The position numbers and the translations under genes are program-made. The notes below the pieces were generated by a model that was not told the origin of the DNA, did not search any database, and worked only from the letters and a program-made list of their open reading frames with translations. From the NCBI GenBank assembly GCA_964485455.1, contig CAZAJU010000057.1:1-13341 (forward strand): a stretch of DNA of 13,341 bases, read 5' to 3'. Of this stretch, positions 6,676-13,040 are shown piece by piece. This DNA comes from Tissierella_B sp964485455. Lineage in GTDB: Bacteria > Bacillota > Clostridia > Tissierellales > Tissierellaceae. Each line of letters starts with the position of its first letter. Position 1 is the first letter of the stretch.

Positions 6676-7350
6676 TTATACCATCCATTCCTCTCTCATA
6701 TATATTCTCATGGAAAATAACTCCCCTTCTAACTTATCCTGAATGGATTTTAACACCGGTTCAAGTCCAGAATTGTATATGATTGGAATTCTAGTTAATT
6801 TAGACACCTTCCTTGAAAGGTAATATCCCTTCATTATATCGTCAAGGGACGTGCTCTTTAACAGATGAGTGTTATTTACTATTCCAGTAATTTTTGCCCT
6901 AGCTACATCTTGAATTCTTTCTATAAAATCTATTACACACTCAACAGTTTGTGTCTCAGGTCGATTGGCATTTAAAACAAAGAAAAAATCATAGTCAATT
7001 TCTTTAAGGTCTTCATAATACCTGCCTAGGGCTCTAGCACCCTCCGGATTTCCACCTAAATCAATGATTATCTCATAAGTTTCATTCTTTAAGAAGCTAG
7101 AGATTTCACTTGAGATGCTAGGAATATCAAGTGATGTTGCTTTTATGGAACTTCCTATGACTTTAACGTTATTTTCTTCAAGGAGTTTCTCCTTTTCTCT
7201 ACTACGAAAATAGGGATTTACTACATCTAAGTCTACTATTACTACTTTTTTATCCAAGCTGGCCAGCTTAATCCCATAATTTATAGTGAATTCTGTCTTA
7301 CCACTGCCATAGTGACCTGAAACAATCCTGACTCTCTTGTCATCTAACAT
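6676..7350 (-). CDS. P-loop ATPase of the MinD/CobQ-like class, role unknown
   Basis: A 224-residue cytoplasmic nucleotide-binding protein. Walker A is GHYGSGKTE at residues 12-20. The segment VVIVDLDVVNPYFRSRE (about 36-52) holds the acidic switch residues Asp40 and Asp42, and IIIDLGGNPEG (about 94-104) a Walker-B-like Asp97. GIVNNTHL near 156-163 resembles the base-recognition strand of SIMIBI GTPases/ATPases. Known members of this class insert metals or cofactors, or position complexes. Here it lies between butyrate kinase and the VOR subunits with 11-base spacing to buk and its own GGGAGGAA site, so it is clearly part of the operon. A maturation or cofactor-loading role for the oxidoreductase is an inference; no substrate-binding motif proves it. 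The lysine-first deviant Walker A of true MinD/ParA (KGGxGKT) is absent, so partitioning is unlikely. Confidence 0.8.
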   Translation of the reverse strand: MLDDKRVRIVSGHYGSGKTEFTINYGIKLASLDKKVVIVDLDVVNPYFRSREKEKLLEENNVKVIGSSIKATSLDIPSISSEISSFLKNETYEIIIDLGGNPEGARALGRYYEDLKEIDYDFFFVLNANRPETQTVECVIDFIERIQDVARAKITGIVNNTHLLKSTSLDDIMKGYYLSRKVSKLTRIPIIYNSGLEPVLKSIQDKLEGELFSMRIYMREEWMV

Positions 7351-7361
7351 AGATTCCTCCC

Positions 7362-8429
7362 TTAGCTATATATCCTTGCCACTTCCTCTTTTCTTAGTAT
7401 TCTAAGACCACCTTCTGCCAGAGCTCTTAATTCTTCTTCTCCAGCATAAATATATATTTCTGATATGAATCCTACCATTTCTTTAATCCATCCCGTAAAT
7501 ATAGAATCATGGGCAATTCCACCGGTTAGAAGAATTCCATCTACATCTCCATGTAAAACTACTGACATAGCGCCTATCTCCTTAGATACCTGATATGCCA
7601 TAGCATAGTATATAAGGGTTGCATATTCATCTCCAGCTCTAACCCTTGATTCTACTTCCCTAGCATCATTTGTGCCAAGATATGAAACTAATCCACCATT
7701 ACCAGTTAGCTTCTTATTCATCTCCTCATAGGTATATTTTCCTGAATAGCAAAGCTTTATCAGATCTCCAACAGGTAGAGCTCCAGTTCTTTCTGGCGAA
7801 AATGGCCCATCACCATTTAAGGCATTTGCACAATCTACTACCCTTCCTTTTCTATGGGCTCCTACTGATATTCCACCACCCAGATGAACTACTATAAGAT
7901 TCATGTCCTCGTACTTTTTATTGCTTAAGCTAGCATGCCTTCTTGCTATTGCATTTTGATTTAATGCATGAAAAATACTAACTCTAGGAATTTCCTTTAA
8001 TCCGGATATTCTTGATACATCCTCTAGCTCATCCACCACCACTGGATCTACAATATAGGATTTTATTCCTAAATTTTTAGATATTTCGTATGATAGTAGT
8101 GCTCCAAGGTTAGACGCATGCTCCCCTAAAGCTTCCTCTTCTAAATGTTTAAGCATCAGGTTATTGACCTCGTAGGTTCCGCTTTTTACAGGCTTTAATA
8201 AGCCGCCTCTTCCAATTATACAATCCAATGTTTTTAAATCTATTTCTCTATTTTGAAGTTCCTTTAAAATCATTTCCTTTCTAAAACCTAGCTGGTCATA
8301 AATCCTTTTGAATTTATTCAATTCATCTACAGTGTGCCTAATACATACTTCTAACACCATATTCTCGTCATGAAAAATCCCTATTTTCGTTGATGTTGAA
8401 CCAGGATTTATAATTAGTTGCTTAAACAT
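7362..8429 (-). CDS. buk: Butyrate kinase (or branched-chain fatty acid kinase)
   Basis: An ASKHA-fold acyl phosphate kinase of 355 residues, full length for the Buk family. It transfers phosphate between an acyl phosphate and ADP, giving ATP and a free fatty acid in the fermentation direction. Phosphate-binding motifs are INPGSTSTKIGIF at about 7-19 and VVHLGGGISVGAH near residue 180, followed by NGDGPFSPERTGALP and an adenosine-site LLTGGIAHD near 300. The start ATG is preceded by AAGGAGGT at good spacing. It is the first gene of the buk-ATPase-vor operon, about 57 bases below a recognisable promoter. Linkage to 2-oxoisovalerate oxidoreductase suggests isobutyrate, isovalerate or 2-methylbutyrate as products. 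No phosphotransbutyrylase gene is in the window, so its partner must be encoded elsewhere. Confidence 0.93.
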   Translation of the reverse strand: MFKQLIINPGSTSTKIGIFHDENMVLEVCIRHTVDELNKFKRIYDQLGFRKEMILKELQNREIDLKTLDCIIGRGGLLKPVKSGTYEVNNLMLKHLEEEALGEHASNLGALLSYEISKNLGIKSYIVDPVVVDELEDVSRISGLKEIPRVSIFHALNQNAIARRHASLSNKKYEDMNLIVVHLGGGISVGAHRKGRVVDCANALNGDGPFSPERTGALPVGDLIKLCYSGKYTYEEMNKKLTGNGGLVSYLGTNDAREVESRVRAGDEYATLIYYAMAYQVSKEIGAMSVVLHGDVDGILLTGGIAHDSIFTGWIKEMVGFISEIYIYAGEEELRALAEGGLRILRKEEVARIYS

Positions 8430-8493
8430 ACTATTTACCTCCTTAAATTAAAGCAGCTAATGATACCTAATTTAACTTTGCTCTCTTTTATTT

Positions 8494-8522
8494 ATATTAG
8501 TCAATCCTGATATTCTTGTAAA
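8494..8522 (-). promoter_or_regulatory. Sigma-A-type promoter for the buk-vor operon
   Basis: On the minus strand, TTTACA (8522-8517) and TAATAT (8499-8494) are separated by exactly 17 bases, close to the consensus TTGACA/TATAAT. The predicted start near 8487 leaves a leader of about 57 bases ending in the strong buk ribosome site. It lies just beyond the terminator of the cdaA-cdaR unit. Confidence 0.6.
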
Positions 8523-8538
8523 CGATTTCCTATGAGTT

Positions 8539-8599
8539 AAAAAAACAAATTTCATGAGAAATTTAAGCCTAATTGACCAATAGACCAATTAGACTTAAA
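8539..8599 (-). terminator. Terminator of the cdaA-cdaR operon, two tandem hairpins
   Basis: Reading the minus strand after the cdaR stop, a first imperfect hairpin has arms 8599-8586 and 8575-8562 (one mismatch in 14 pairs, ten-base loop). It is followed at once by a 7-bp stem GAAATTT/AAATTTC (8558-8564 with 8547-8553, loop ATGA) and then seven T residues. The second hairpin with its T-run is a standard intrinsic terminator; the first may assist or be a 3' stabilising structure. Confidence 0.75.
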
Positions 8600-8614
8600 A
8601 TTTATAAAATATTT

Positions 8615-9841
8615 TTAAGGACCAATGATTCTCATATTCAACTCTTGTGGATTCATGGATTCTACTGTAACCCCTTGAATTCTTTGGATATCCACTTTTA
8701 CTGAATTATCTCCTTCAACTGCATCTTTCAAATCTATAGTTGCATTTAAGTCCTCATTAGTTAAATCATCAATAACTGAACTGTATCCCCTCAAGGTAAC
8801 CCTTAATGACTGGTCTAAATCATTTTGAGCTATTTTCAGATTGTTTTCTAGATTTATTATGTTCATATCTCTAACAGGGATGGTAAAAGTCTTAGAAACA
8901 GATTCTTCAATATTATATATTATAGTTACTTTTTCATCAGGGTTTAAGAGCTCCACACCTTCCGGAAGATTGAGTTCAACCTCTAGAACAGATTTACCAA
9001 AAAGGTTATTTATGTCTATTTCTTTGGTATCAATCTTTTTAAGATCTACAATACTATCATTTCCTTTAACCTGTATAAAGCTAGGGCTAATATCGATATT
9101 TGCTATAGAATAATTTAAGGGAAGCTCATTTACTGTTATCAATTCTATAGGTAGCGAAGCTGTTCTAAATATTGGAATTTCAATATCAACTAAATTGGGT
9201 TCCTTGGTTAGTCCCCTAACTTCTTTGCCCTCGTCATCCACTATAATTGTTGGAAAAGACTCAGTAGTTGTACTTGTTCTATTACTTAAATCCACTGATG
9301 CTACAACCTGATTTACCTCATTTATCCAGGTCCTAGGTCCGCTTACTAATATGAATTGTGATTTGCTCTTTAAGTCCCCTAAAACATAATTTTCAGGCAG
9401 CTCTCCAGTAGTATTAAAACTTAAAGGTATTTCCTTTTTCACCAATCTATCAATGGTAAAGAGAATCTCCCTAGGTTCAACATCAGTTATGGCCACTCCA
9501 TTAATCTGACTTGCCAATCTTGAAATTACAGGAACTTTAACCTGTCCTTCACCATATCCACTAAGGTCAACATACGCATTTATATTATTTGCTATGTTTG
9601 CTGCAAACTTATCTATATCGGATTTCTTTCCTGTAACCTCTACATTTACTGTAACCTGCTGAGGTTCCATAACTACAAGACCTTGCCTATCAAGGGCAGA
9701 GATATTATTAAGAGTTACATTTACATTTCTGTACTGTGTAGTCCGTATTGGATCCACTTCACTCATTACGAAGCTCCACAAAAATATGGCAATTAATATG
9801 CAGGTTATTTTAGCTGTTATATCACTCTTCCTCTTGCTCAT
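8615..9841 (-). CDS. cdaR: CdaR, YbbR-domain regulator of c-di-AMP synthase
   Basis: A 408-residue membrane-anchored extracytoplasmic protein. The N terminus has a short basic stretch and one hydrophobic helix (about 8-27, ITAKITCILIAIFLWSFV), then a long beta-rich part with repeated YbbR-type units of about 80-90 residues. Their recurring VTV(N/R)V and L(N/D)NI-type strands are seen, for example PQQVTVNVEVTGKKSDID near 61-78 and LRVTLRGYSSVIDDL near 347-361. YbbR/CdaR proteins bind CdaA and adjust its cyclase activity. The start ATG overlaps the end of cdaA by 20 bases and has GGAGG seven bases upstream, within cdaA, so the pair is coupled. In many Firmicutes glmM follows; here a terminator does. 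The family call is firm; the repeat borders are approximate. Confidence 0.9.
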   Translation of the reverse strand: MSKRKSDITAKITCILIAIFLWSFVMSEVDPIRTTQYRNVNVTLNNISALDRQGLVVMEPQQVTVNVEVTGKKSDIDKFAANIANNINAYVDLSGYGEGQVKVPVISRLASQINGVAITDVEPREILFTIDRLVKKEIPLSFNTTGELPENYVLGDLKSKSQFILVSGPRTWINEVNQVVASVDLSNRTSTTTESFPTIIVDDEGKEVRGLTKEPNLVDIEIPIFRTASLPIELITVNELPLNYSIANIDISPSFIQVKGNDSIVDLKKIDTKEIDINNLFGKSVLEVELNLPEGVELLNPDEKVTIIYNIEESVSKTFTIPVRDMNIINLENNLKIAQNDLDQSLRVTLRGYSSVIDDLTNEDLNATIDLKDAVEGDNSVKVDIQRIQGVTVESMNPQELNMRIIGP

Positions 9842-10655
9842 CTTTTTGCCTCCATCTCGTAAAGATTGTTGGATTGTTTGACTTTGGCTTATACATATCT
9901 ATAAGTATCTGATGAAGTGTTTTAGTATCTAGATATCTTGAAATCGTACCATTTTCAGCTACGGATATAGCCCCTGTCTCCTCAGATACTATGATAGCTA
10001 ATGCATCTGATCTTTCAGATATTCCTAGTGCAGCTCTATGTCTGGTTCCCAACTCCTTGCTAAGTCCTGAATTATCCGTTAAAGGAAGAAAGCAGGCTGC
10101 AGCCTTTATCCTATCATCCTTAATTATTACGGCTCCATCATGAAGAGGTGTATTGGGTATAAAAATATTTATAAGCAAGTCACTTGATACTAGACCATCT
10201 ATTCTGGTTCCTGTTTCTACAACTTCATTAAGTCCAGTCTGCCTCTCCATCACTATTAAAGCCCCTATCTTCTGTCTAGAAAGGGATGCAGCGGCTTCAA
10301 CTATCTCATCTACTACATTAGATAGGCTTTCTCCTCTTATCTCTACAAAGGATTTAGTAAGTAGTCTGCTTCTTCCTATGTATTCCAAGCCACGTCTTAA
10401 TTCCGGTTGAAAAACTATAAGTAGGGCTAGAGTTCCTACTGTCATAGCATTATTCAGTATCCAGTTAATAGTAAATAACTCCATCCATTCACTTACTTTT
10501 GTAAGTATAAGAAGAACTACTATGCCCTTAGCCAACTGTTCAGCTCTAGTTTCCCTAAGAAGCTTATACAGCTTATATATTACAGCTGCAACGATGAGTA
10601 TGTCCATTACATCTCTCATTCTAATGTTGGAAAAAATATTCATGAACTGTTGCAT
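9822..10655 (-). CDS. cdaA: Diadenylate cyclase CdaA (membrane c-di-AMP synthase)
   Basis: Makes cyclic di-AMP from two ATP at the membrane, a second messenger for potassium and osmolyte balance and cell-wall homeostasis. At 277 residues it has the usual CdaA length. Three hydrophobic helices (about 18-34, 42-56 and 62-82) precede a cytosolic DAC domain. The two catalytic motifs are intact: DGA at 173-175 in PLHDGAVIIKD, and RHR at 205-207 in ELGTRHRAALG. The C-terminal tail is charged (KDEQEEE). The ATG at 10655 has a modest GGTGTGAG site; an ATG four codons later is an alternative with no better site. It is the first gene of a two-gene operon with cdaR. A leader of roughly 140 bases with potential secondary structure precedes it. 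Confidence 0.95.
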   Translation of the reverse strand: MQQFMNIFSNIRMRDVMDILIVAAVIYKLYKLLRETRAEQLAKGIVVLLILTKVSEWMELFTINWILNNAMTVGTLALLIVFQPELRRGLEYIGRSRLLTKSFVEIRGESLSNVVDEIVEAAASLSRQKIGALIVMERQTGLNEVVETGTRIDGLVSSDLLINIFIPNTPLHDGAVIIKDDRIKAAACFLPLTDNSGLSKELGTRHRAALGISERSDALAIIVSEETGAISVAENGTISRYLDTKTLHQILIDMYKPKSNNPTIFTRWRQKDEQEEE

Positions 10656-10720
10656 AATCTCACACCATTTCCAGTTTATTTTAATTTCATTCTTTCATTT
10701 GGTACTAGCTCCACAGAACA

Positions 10721-10788
10721 ACTACTATGAGGTTTATAAATTAAACATCAAATATTTAATTTAATGGTCGCCTGCCACTAATAGTAGT
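10721..10788 (-). promoter_or_regulatory. Potentially structured leader of cdaA
   Basis: An outer inverted repeat ACTACTAT (10721-10728) / ATAGTAGT (10781-10788) encloses a perfect 9-bp hairpin TAAATTAAA (10737-10745) / TTTAATTTA (10755-10763). The outer right arm can alternatively pair locally in CACTA-atag-TAGTG (10776-10789). The two pairings exclude each other. I do not recognise a known riboswitch class, and AT-rich chance pairing is possible for the inner hairpin. Confidence 0.35.
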
Positions 10789-10806
10789 GTACTCCATCTT
10801 AACTTC

Positions 10807-10835
10807 ATTATATAACAAAACAGAAGCTAAATGTA
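10807..10835 (-). promoter_or_regulatory. Possible promoter for cdaA-cdaR
   Basis: On the minus strand a perfect -10 hexamer TATAAT occupies 10812-10807. A weak -35 TACATT (10835-10830) is at 17-base spacing; a better hexamer TTGTAC (10838-10833) would need a 20-base spacer. This would place the transcript start about 145 bases before cdaA. Confidence 0.4.
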
Positions 10836-10883
10836 CAAAATAACTTTATTTGATAAATATTTCAATTTTCAAACTATTTGTTC

Positions 10884-10912
10884 AAAAAAATAAAAACCCT
10901 CCCTTAAGGAGG
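10884..10912 (-). terminator. Intrinsic terminator of prsW
   Basis: Minus-strand CCTCC (10912-10908), a short TTAAG loop, then GGAGG (10902-10898) and a T-rich run broken by one A (10896-10884). The stem is short (five G-C pairs) but the T-run is long, and it lies about 22 bases after the prsW stop. Confidence 0.65.
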
Positions 10913-10933
10913 TATTTCTAATGTTACAAGTCT

Positions 10934-11635
10934 TTATTCCCTTGGCCTTCTCTTTATTCTACTTCTTGAATCATATAGAAAGGCCGATAGCTTTCTTTCA
11001 TTTAGCCACCATAAAAAAACTACATATGGTACAAATAGCATTGTAAGCTCTGGAATATTTGCCATAAGTATAAAATCAAATATTCCATGAAAAATAATTG
11101 GAGCTACTAGGGACATTATCATATTTTTCTTTTTTCTATTCTTGTCTATGTCAAATCTTGATAGGGAAAGATAATACCCCATGGTTATACCAAATATGGC
11201 ATGAGCAGGAACTGAAAATATTCCTCTATACAGACCTACAAATGGATTATTTGTGTAAGTAAACACCACATATATAATATTTTCAACTGTAGCAAAACCT
11301 AAAGCTGAAAAAACTCCATATACTATTCCATCCAGTTTTTCATTGAAGTAAGTTGTTTTAAAGGGCACCTTTATAATCATCAATCTTTTGAAGTACTCCT
11401 CAGTAAATCCTGCAACTATGAAGGCATTATAAAATGCACCAACTACTCCTGAGAATATATTTATCCTTACTAAGAATTCTTCCACAATTATAGAGGGAAT
11501 CACTGCAAGTGCTCCCAACAAAAAAGTCAATACAAGAAGCTTCATTGGCTCCCTATCATTCCTATCACTTAAATAAATAGCACCCAAACCTATTATGGCC
11601 GGTGTTATAGCAATTATAAATAGTCTTGTGCTCAT
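10934..11635 (-). CDS. prsW: PrsW-family intramembrane glutamic protease
   Basis: A polytopic membrane protein of 233 residues with about seven hydrophobic stretches, the first at about 3-21. The conserved PrsW motifs are seen: EEYFK at 79-83, FATVENIIY at 114-122, HAIFGITMGYY at 145-155 and IFHGIFDFIL at 181-190. The glutamates and histidines in these form the presumed active site within the membrane. In Bacillus subtilis and Clostridioides difficile PrsW performs site-1 cleavage of an anti-sigma factor (RsiW, RsiT). No sigma/anti-sigma pair lies in this window, so the target is unknown. The C terminus is basic (RSRIKRRPRE) and presumably cytosolic. The ATG follows AGGAGGG by about five bases, and that ribosome site lies in one arm of a 16-bp inverted repeat. 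It has its own terminator, so it looks like a single-gene unit downstream of cotJC. Confidence 0.85.
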   Translation of the reverse strand: MSTRLFIIAITPAIIGLGAIYLSDRNDREPMKLLVLTFLLGALAVIPSIIVEEFLVRINIFSGVVGAFYNAFIVAGFTEEYFKRLMIIKVPFKTTYFNEKLDGIVYGVFSALGFATVENIIYVVFTYTNNPFVGLYRGIFSVPAHAIFGITMGYYLSLSRFDIDKNRKKKNMIMSLVAPIIFHGIFDFILMANIPELTMLFVPYVVFLWWLNERKLSAFLYDSRSRIKRRPRE

Positions 11636-11640
11636 AAAAA

Positions 11641-11698
11641 CCCTCCTTTTACTCTAGTATTCCGAATTTTTAGGAAATTATTTAGAGTAAAAGGAGGG
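11641..11698 (-). promoter_or_regulatory. Perfect 16-bp hairpin sequestering the prsW ribosome binding site
   Basis: The plus strand reads CCCTCCTTTTACTCTA (11641-11656), a 26-base spacer and TAGAGTAAAAGGAGGG (11683-11698), exact reverse complements. In the prsW transcript the downstream arm contains the AAAAGGAGGG Shine-Dalgarno sequence and ends five U residues before the AUG. The loop contains a small TTCC/GGAA stem. As RNA this could block translation, or act as a terminator-like attenuator because U5 follows. The pairing is seen; the regulatory role is inference. Confidence 0.65.
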
Positions 11699-11759
11699 CT
11701 TATCATATTAATTTTGATTTTATAATCTATTTTCTTATACCCATTGATTATAGATATTA

Positions 11760-11796
11760 ACATGGAACATAATATTGTAATTATTATGTTCCATGT
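11760..11796. terminator. Strong 15-bp hairpin between cotJC and prsW, possible cotJ terminator
   Basis: ACATGGAACATAATA (11760-11774) pairs perfectly with TATTATGTTCCATGT (11782-11796) across a seven-base loop. It lies about 48 bases beyond the cotJC stop and would end or protect the cotJ mRNA. The following minus-strand bases (TAATATC) are not a proper T-run, so termination is uncertain. Confidence 0.45.
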
Positions 11797-11843
11797 ATTT
11801 TATACTATACTATTGCTATGCTATTAAATAAATTTGGTTAATT

Positions 11844-12416
11844 TTAATAATACTTTTCATTCAGATTTTTACCCTGTATTATCATTAGTGATTCTCCAAA
11901 CCTCTGAAAATGATTGATTTCTCTTTGTCTAAGAAATCTTAAAGTATCAGTTACTCCAGGGTCATCACTGATATTTATCAACCACTCATAAGTTGCTCTA
12001 GCTTTTTCCTCTGCTGCCATATCCTCATGAAGGTCAGCTACAGGGTCATCTTTGGCATTGTAATAGGTTGCTGTCCATGGTGAACCTGCAGCATTATGAG
12101 CATATAAACTCTTACCATGATTTACGTAATGACCTTCAAAAGGGGTTCCTTTAATTTGGTCTAAAGTTGCATTTTTAGTAAGTTTATATACCAAAGTACC
12201 TATCATCTCCCAATGAGCTAATTCTTCTGTACCTATATCATTAAGTGTTGCAACTACACGCTTGTCAGGCATGGTCCATCTTTGGCTAAGATATCTTATA
12301 CCTGCAGAAAGCTCTCCATCTGCTCCTCCAAATTGCTCTATTATCATGGCAGCCAGAGTAGGATTTGTAGTATCTACCCTTACTGGGTATTGTAATTTCT
12401 TTTCATATATCCACAT
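11844..12416 (-). CDS. cotJC: Spore coat protein CotJC, manganese-catalase-like
   Basis: A 190-residue member of the CotJC / manganese catalase ferritin-like family that is deposited in the spore coat. Candidate di-metal ligands are present in order: Glu35 (GGADGELSAG), Glu65 and His68 (TEELAHWE), Glu136 (MAAEEKA) and His169 (REINHFQRF). An active dimanganese site is therefore plausible, detoxifying peroxide at the spore surface, though activity cannot be read from sequence. The MWIYEKKLQYPV start and the VADLHEDMAAEEKAR segment are family signatures. The ATG has AAGGAGG upstream and is 11 bases after the cotJB stop. It is the last gene of cotJA-cotJB-cotJC. Confidence 0.95.
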   Translation of the reverse strand: MWIYEKKLQYPVRVDTTNPTLAAMIIEQFGGADGELSAGIRYLSQRWTMPDKRVVATLNDIGTEELAHWEMIGTLVYKLTKNATLDQIKGTPFEGHYVNHGKSLYAHNAAGSPWTATYYNAKDDPVADLHEDMAAEEKARATYEWLINISDDPGVTDTLRFLRQREINHFQRFGESLMIIQGKNLNEKYY

Positions 12417-12427
12417 AATAATCCTCC

Positions 12428-12688
12428 TTAAATTTTGATAAAGTCAATATCCCATGGCCAAGGTTCATCGACATAGTTCCATGGATATCCACTTATACCT
12501 TGATTAGTAAGGAGACCATATCGCATCTCATAATCTTCCTTGAGAATTAAATAATGAGCTGAATTACTATTATGAATTCTCAAAGCTCTTTCATCATTTG
12601 GATGGGTGTTTAAATAAAGAGCTGTTTCTGTTAGTGCAAATTCAAATTCCATAAGGTGAATTAAAGCTTCCATCTGTACACTATTCAT
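12428..12688 (-). CDS. cotJB: Spore coat protein CotJB
   Basis: An 86-residue coat protein. The sequence MNSVQMEALIHLMEFEFALTE at the start, then YLNTHPNDERAL and a tryptophan-rich C-terminal end with YPWNYVDEPWPWD, match the CotJB pattern. I start it at the ATG at 12688, with GGAGGTG six bases upstream; an ATG at 12709 would add seven residues read through that ribosome site. The start overlaps the last eight bases of cotJA (ATGAATAG), so translation is probably coupled. In Bacillus the three CotJ proteins depend on each other for coat incorporation. Confidence 0.92.
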   Translation of the reverse strand: MNSVQMEALIHLMEFEFALTETALYLNTHPNDERALRIHNSNSAHYLILKEDYEMRYGLLTNQGISGYPWNYVDEPWPWDIDFIKI

Positions 12689-12860
12689 AATATGCACCTC
12701 CAAAAACATCTGAATTCATTTCATAAGGTTTATATAGTTCAGGAAACAATGTTCCTCTCTTTAAAGCTTCTCTTTGATTATATATCTGGTTTAATTCCTG
12801 AATAATTATATAGGCTCTAGCTAATTCTAATTTTTCTTGAATTTGGTAACTATCACTCAT
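12681..12860 (-). CDS. cotJA: Spore coat associated protein CotJA (short gene)
   Basis: A 59-residue protein translated from ATG at 12860 to TAG at 12681. It is short enough to be missed by a 60-residue cutoff. It reads MSDSYQIQEKLELARAYI at the start, and the CotJA hallmark LKRGTLFPELYKPYE lies at about residues 33-47. The ribosome site AAGGAGG is five bases upstream. The gene overlaps cotJB by eight bases and heads the cotJ operon. The N-terminal half looks helical; no cysteines or membrane segments are seen. In Bacillus the operon is made in the mother cell under sigma-E. Confidence 0.92.
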   Translation of the reverse strand: MSDSYQIQEKLELARAYIIIQELNQIYNQREALKRGTLFPELYKPYEMNSDVFGGAYYE

Positions 12861-12893
12861 AGTATCCTCCTTAAAGTATATTTAAATTTATTA

Positions 12894-12922
12894 AACGAAG
12901 CTGGATATAACTAAGCCTCGTT
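12894..12922 (-). promoter_or_regulatory. Small hairpin in the cotJ leader
   Basis: AACGAAGC (12894-12901) and GCCTCGTT (12915-12922) form an 8-bp stem with one G-U pair in the minus-strand RNA and a 13-base loop. It lies about 35 bases before cotJA, just below the putative promoter. Function unknown. Confidence 0.3.
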
Positions 12923-12930
12923 ATACATAC

Positions 12931-12959
12931 TATGATTAAAGGATTAAATGTGTGATTTT
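12931..12959 (-). promoter_or_regulatory. Tentative mother-cell sigma promoter for cotJ
   Basis: The minus strand reads CACA, 16 bases, then CATAGTATG. This resembles a sigma-K pattern (AC-type -35, CATAnnnTA -10) with one mismatch. A clean sigma-E pair, expected for cotJ from Bacillus, was not found. Sigma-E and sigma-K -10 elements are similar, so which factor acts is open. Confidence 0.3.
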
Positions 12960-13010
12960 AGCTATTTTTTCCTCTTCTAGAAATCCCATATATATATTCA
13001 TTTTTTTACA

Positions 13011-13040
13011 TGATTATTTAAGAAACTATTACACATAATA
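13011..13040 (+). promoter_or_regulatory. Sigma-G-type promoter for the SASP gene
   Basis: CATAATA (13034-13040) matches the forespore sigma-G -10 consensus. TGATTA (13011-13016) sits 17 bases upstream, one mismatch from the TGAATA-like -35. The spacing and the downstream SASP gene support the call. Confidence 0.5.

Noticed and set aside
6656..6688. Earlier ATG for the ferredoxin subunit
   Set aside because: It would translate through the GGAGGAGGG ribosome site and overlap the ATPase gene; the ATG at 6655 is far better placed.
10656..10933. A c-di-AMP (ydaO-type) riboswitch before cdaA
   Set aside because: I could not find the conserved elements of that class; only short inverted repeats are seen, so I describe them as an unclassified leader.
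10921..11046. A 41-codon plus-strand frame preceded by AAGGAGGT with good spacing
   Set aside because: It lies antisense to the prsW C-terminal end, and the apparent ribosome site is simply the G-rich arm of the prsW terminator hairpin. The peptide has no recognisable features.
11721..11752. TATAATC / GATTATA inverted repeat upstream of prsW
   Set aside because: Seven A/T-dominated base pairs with an 18-base loop are expected by chance in such AT-rich sequence.
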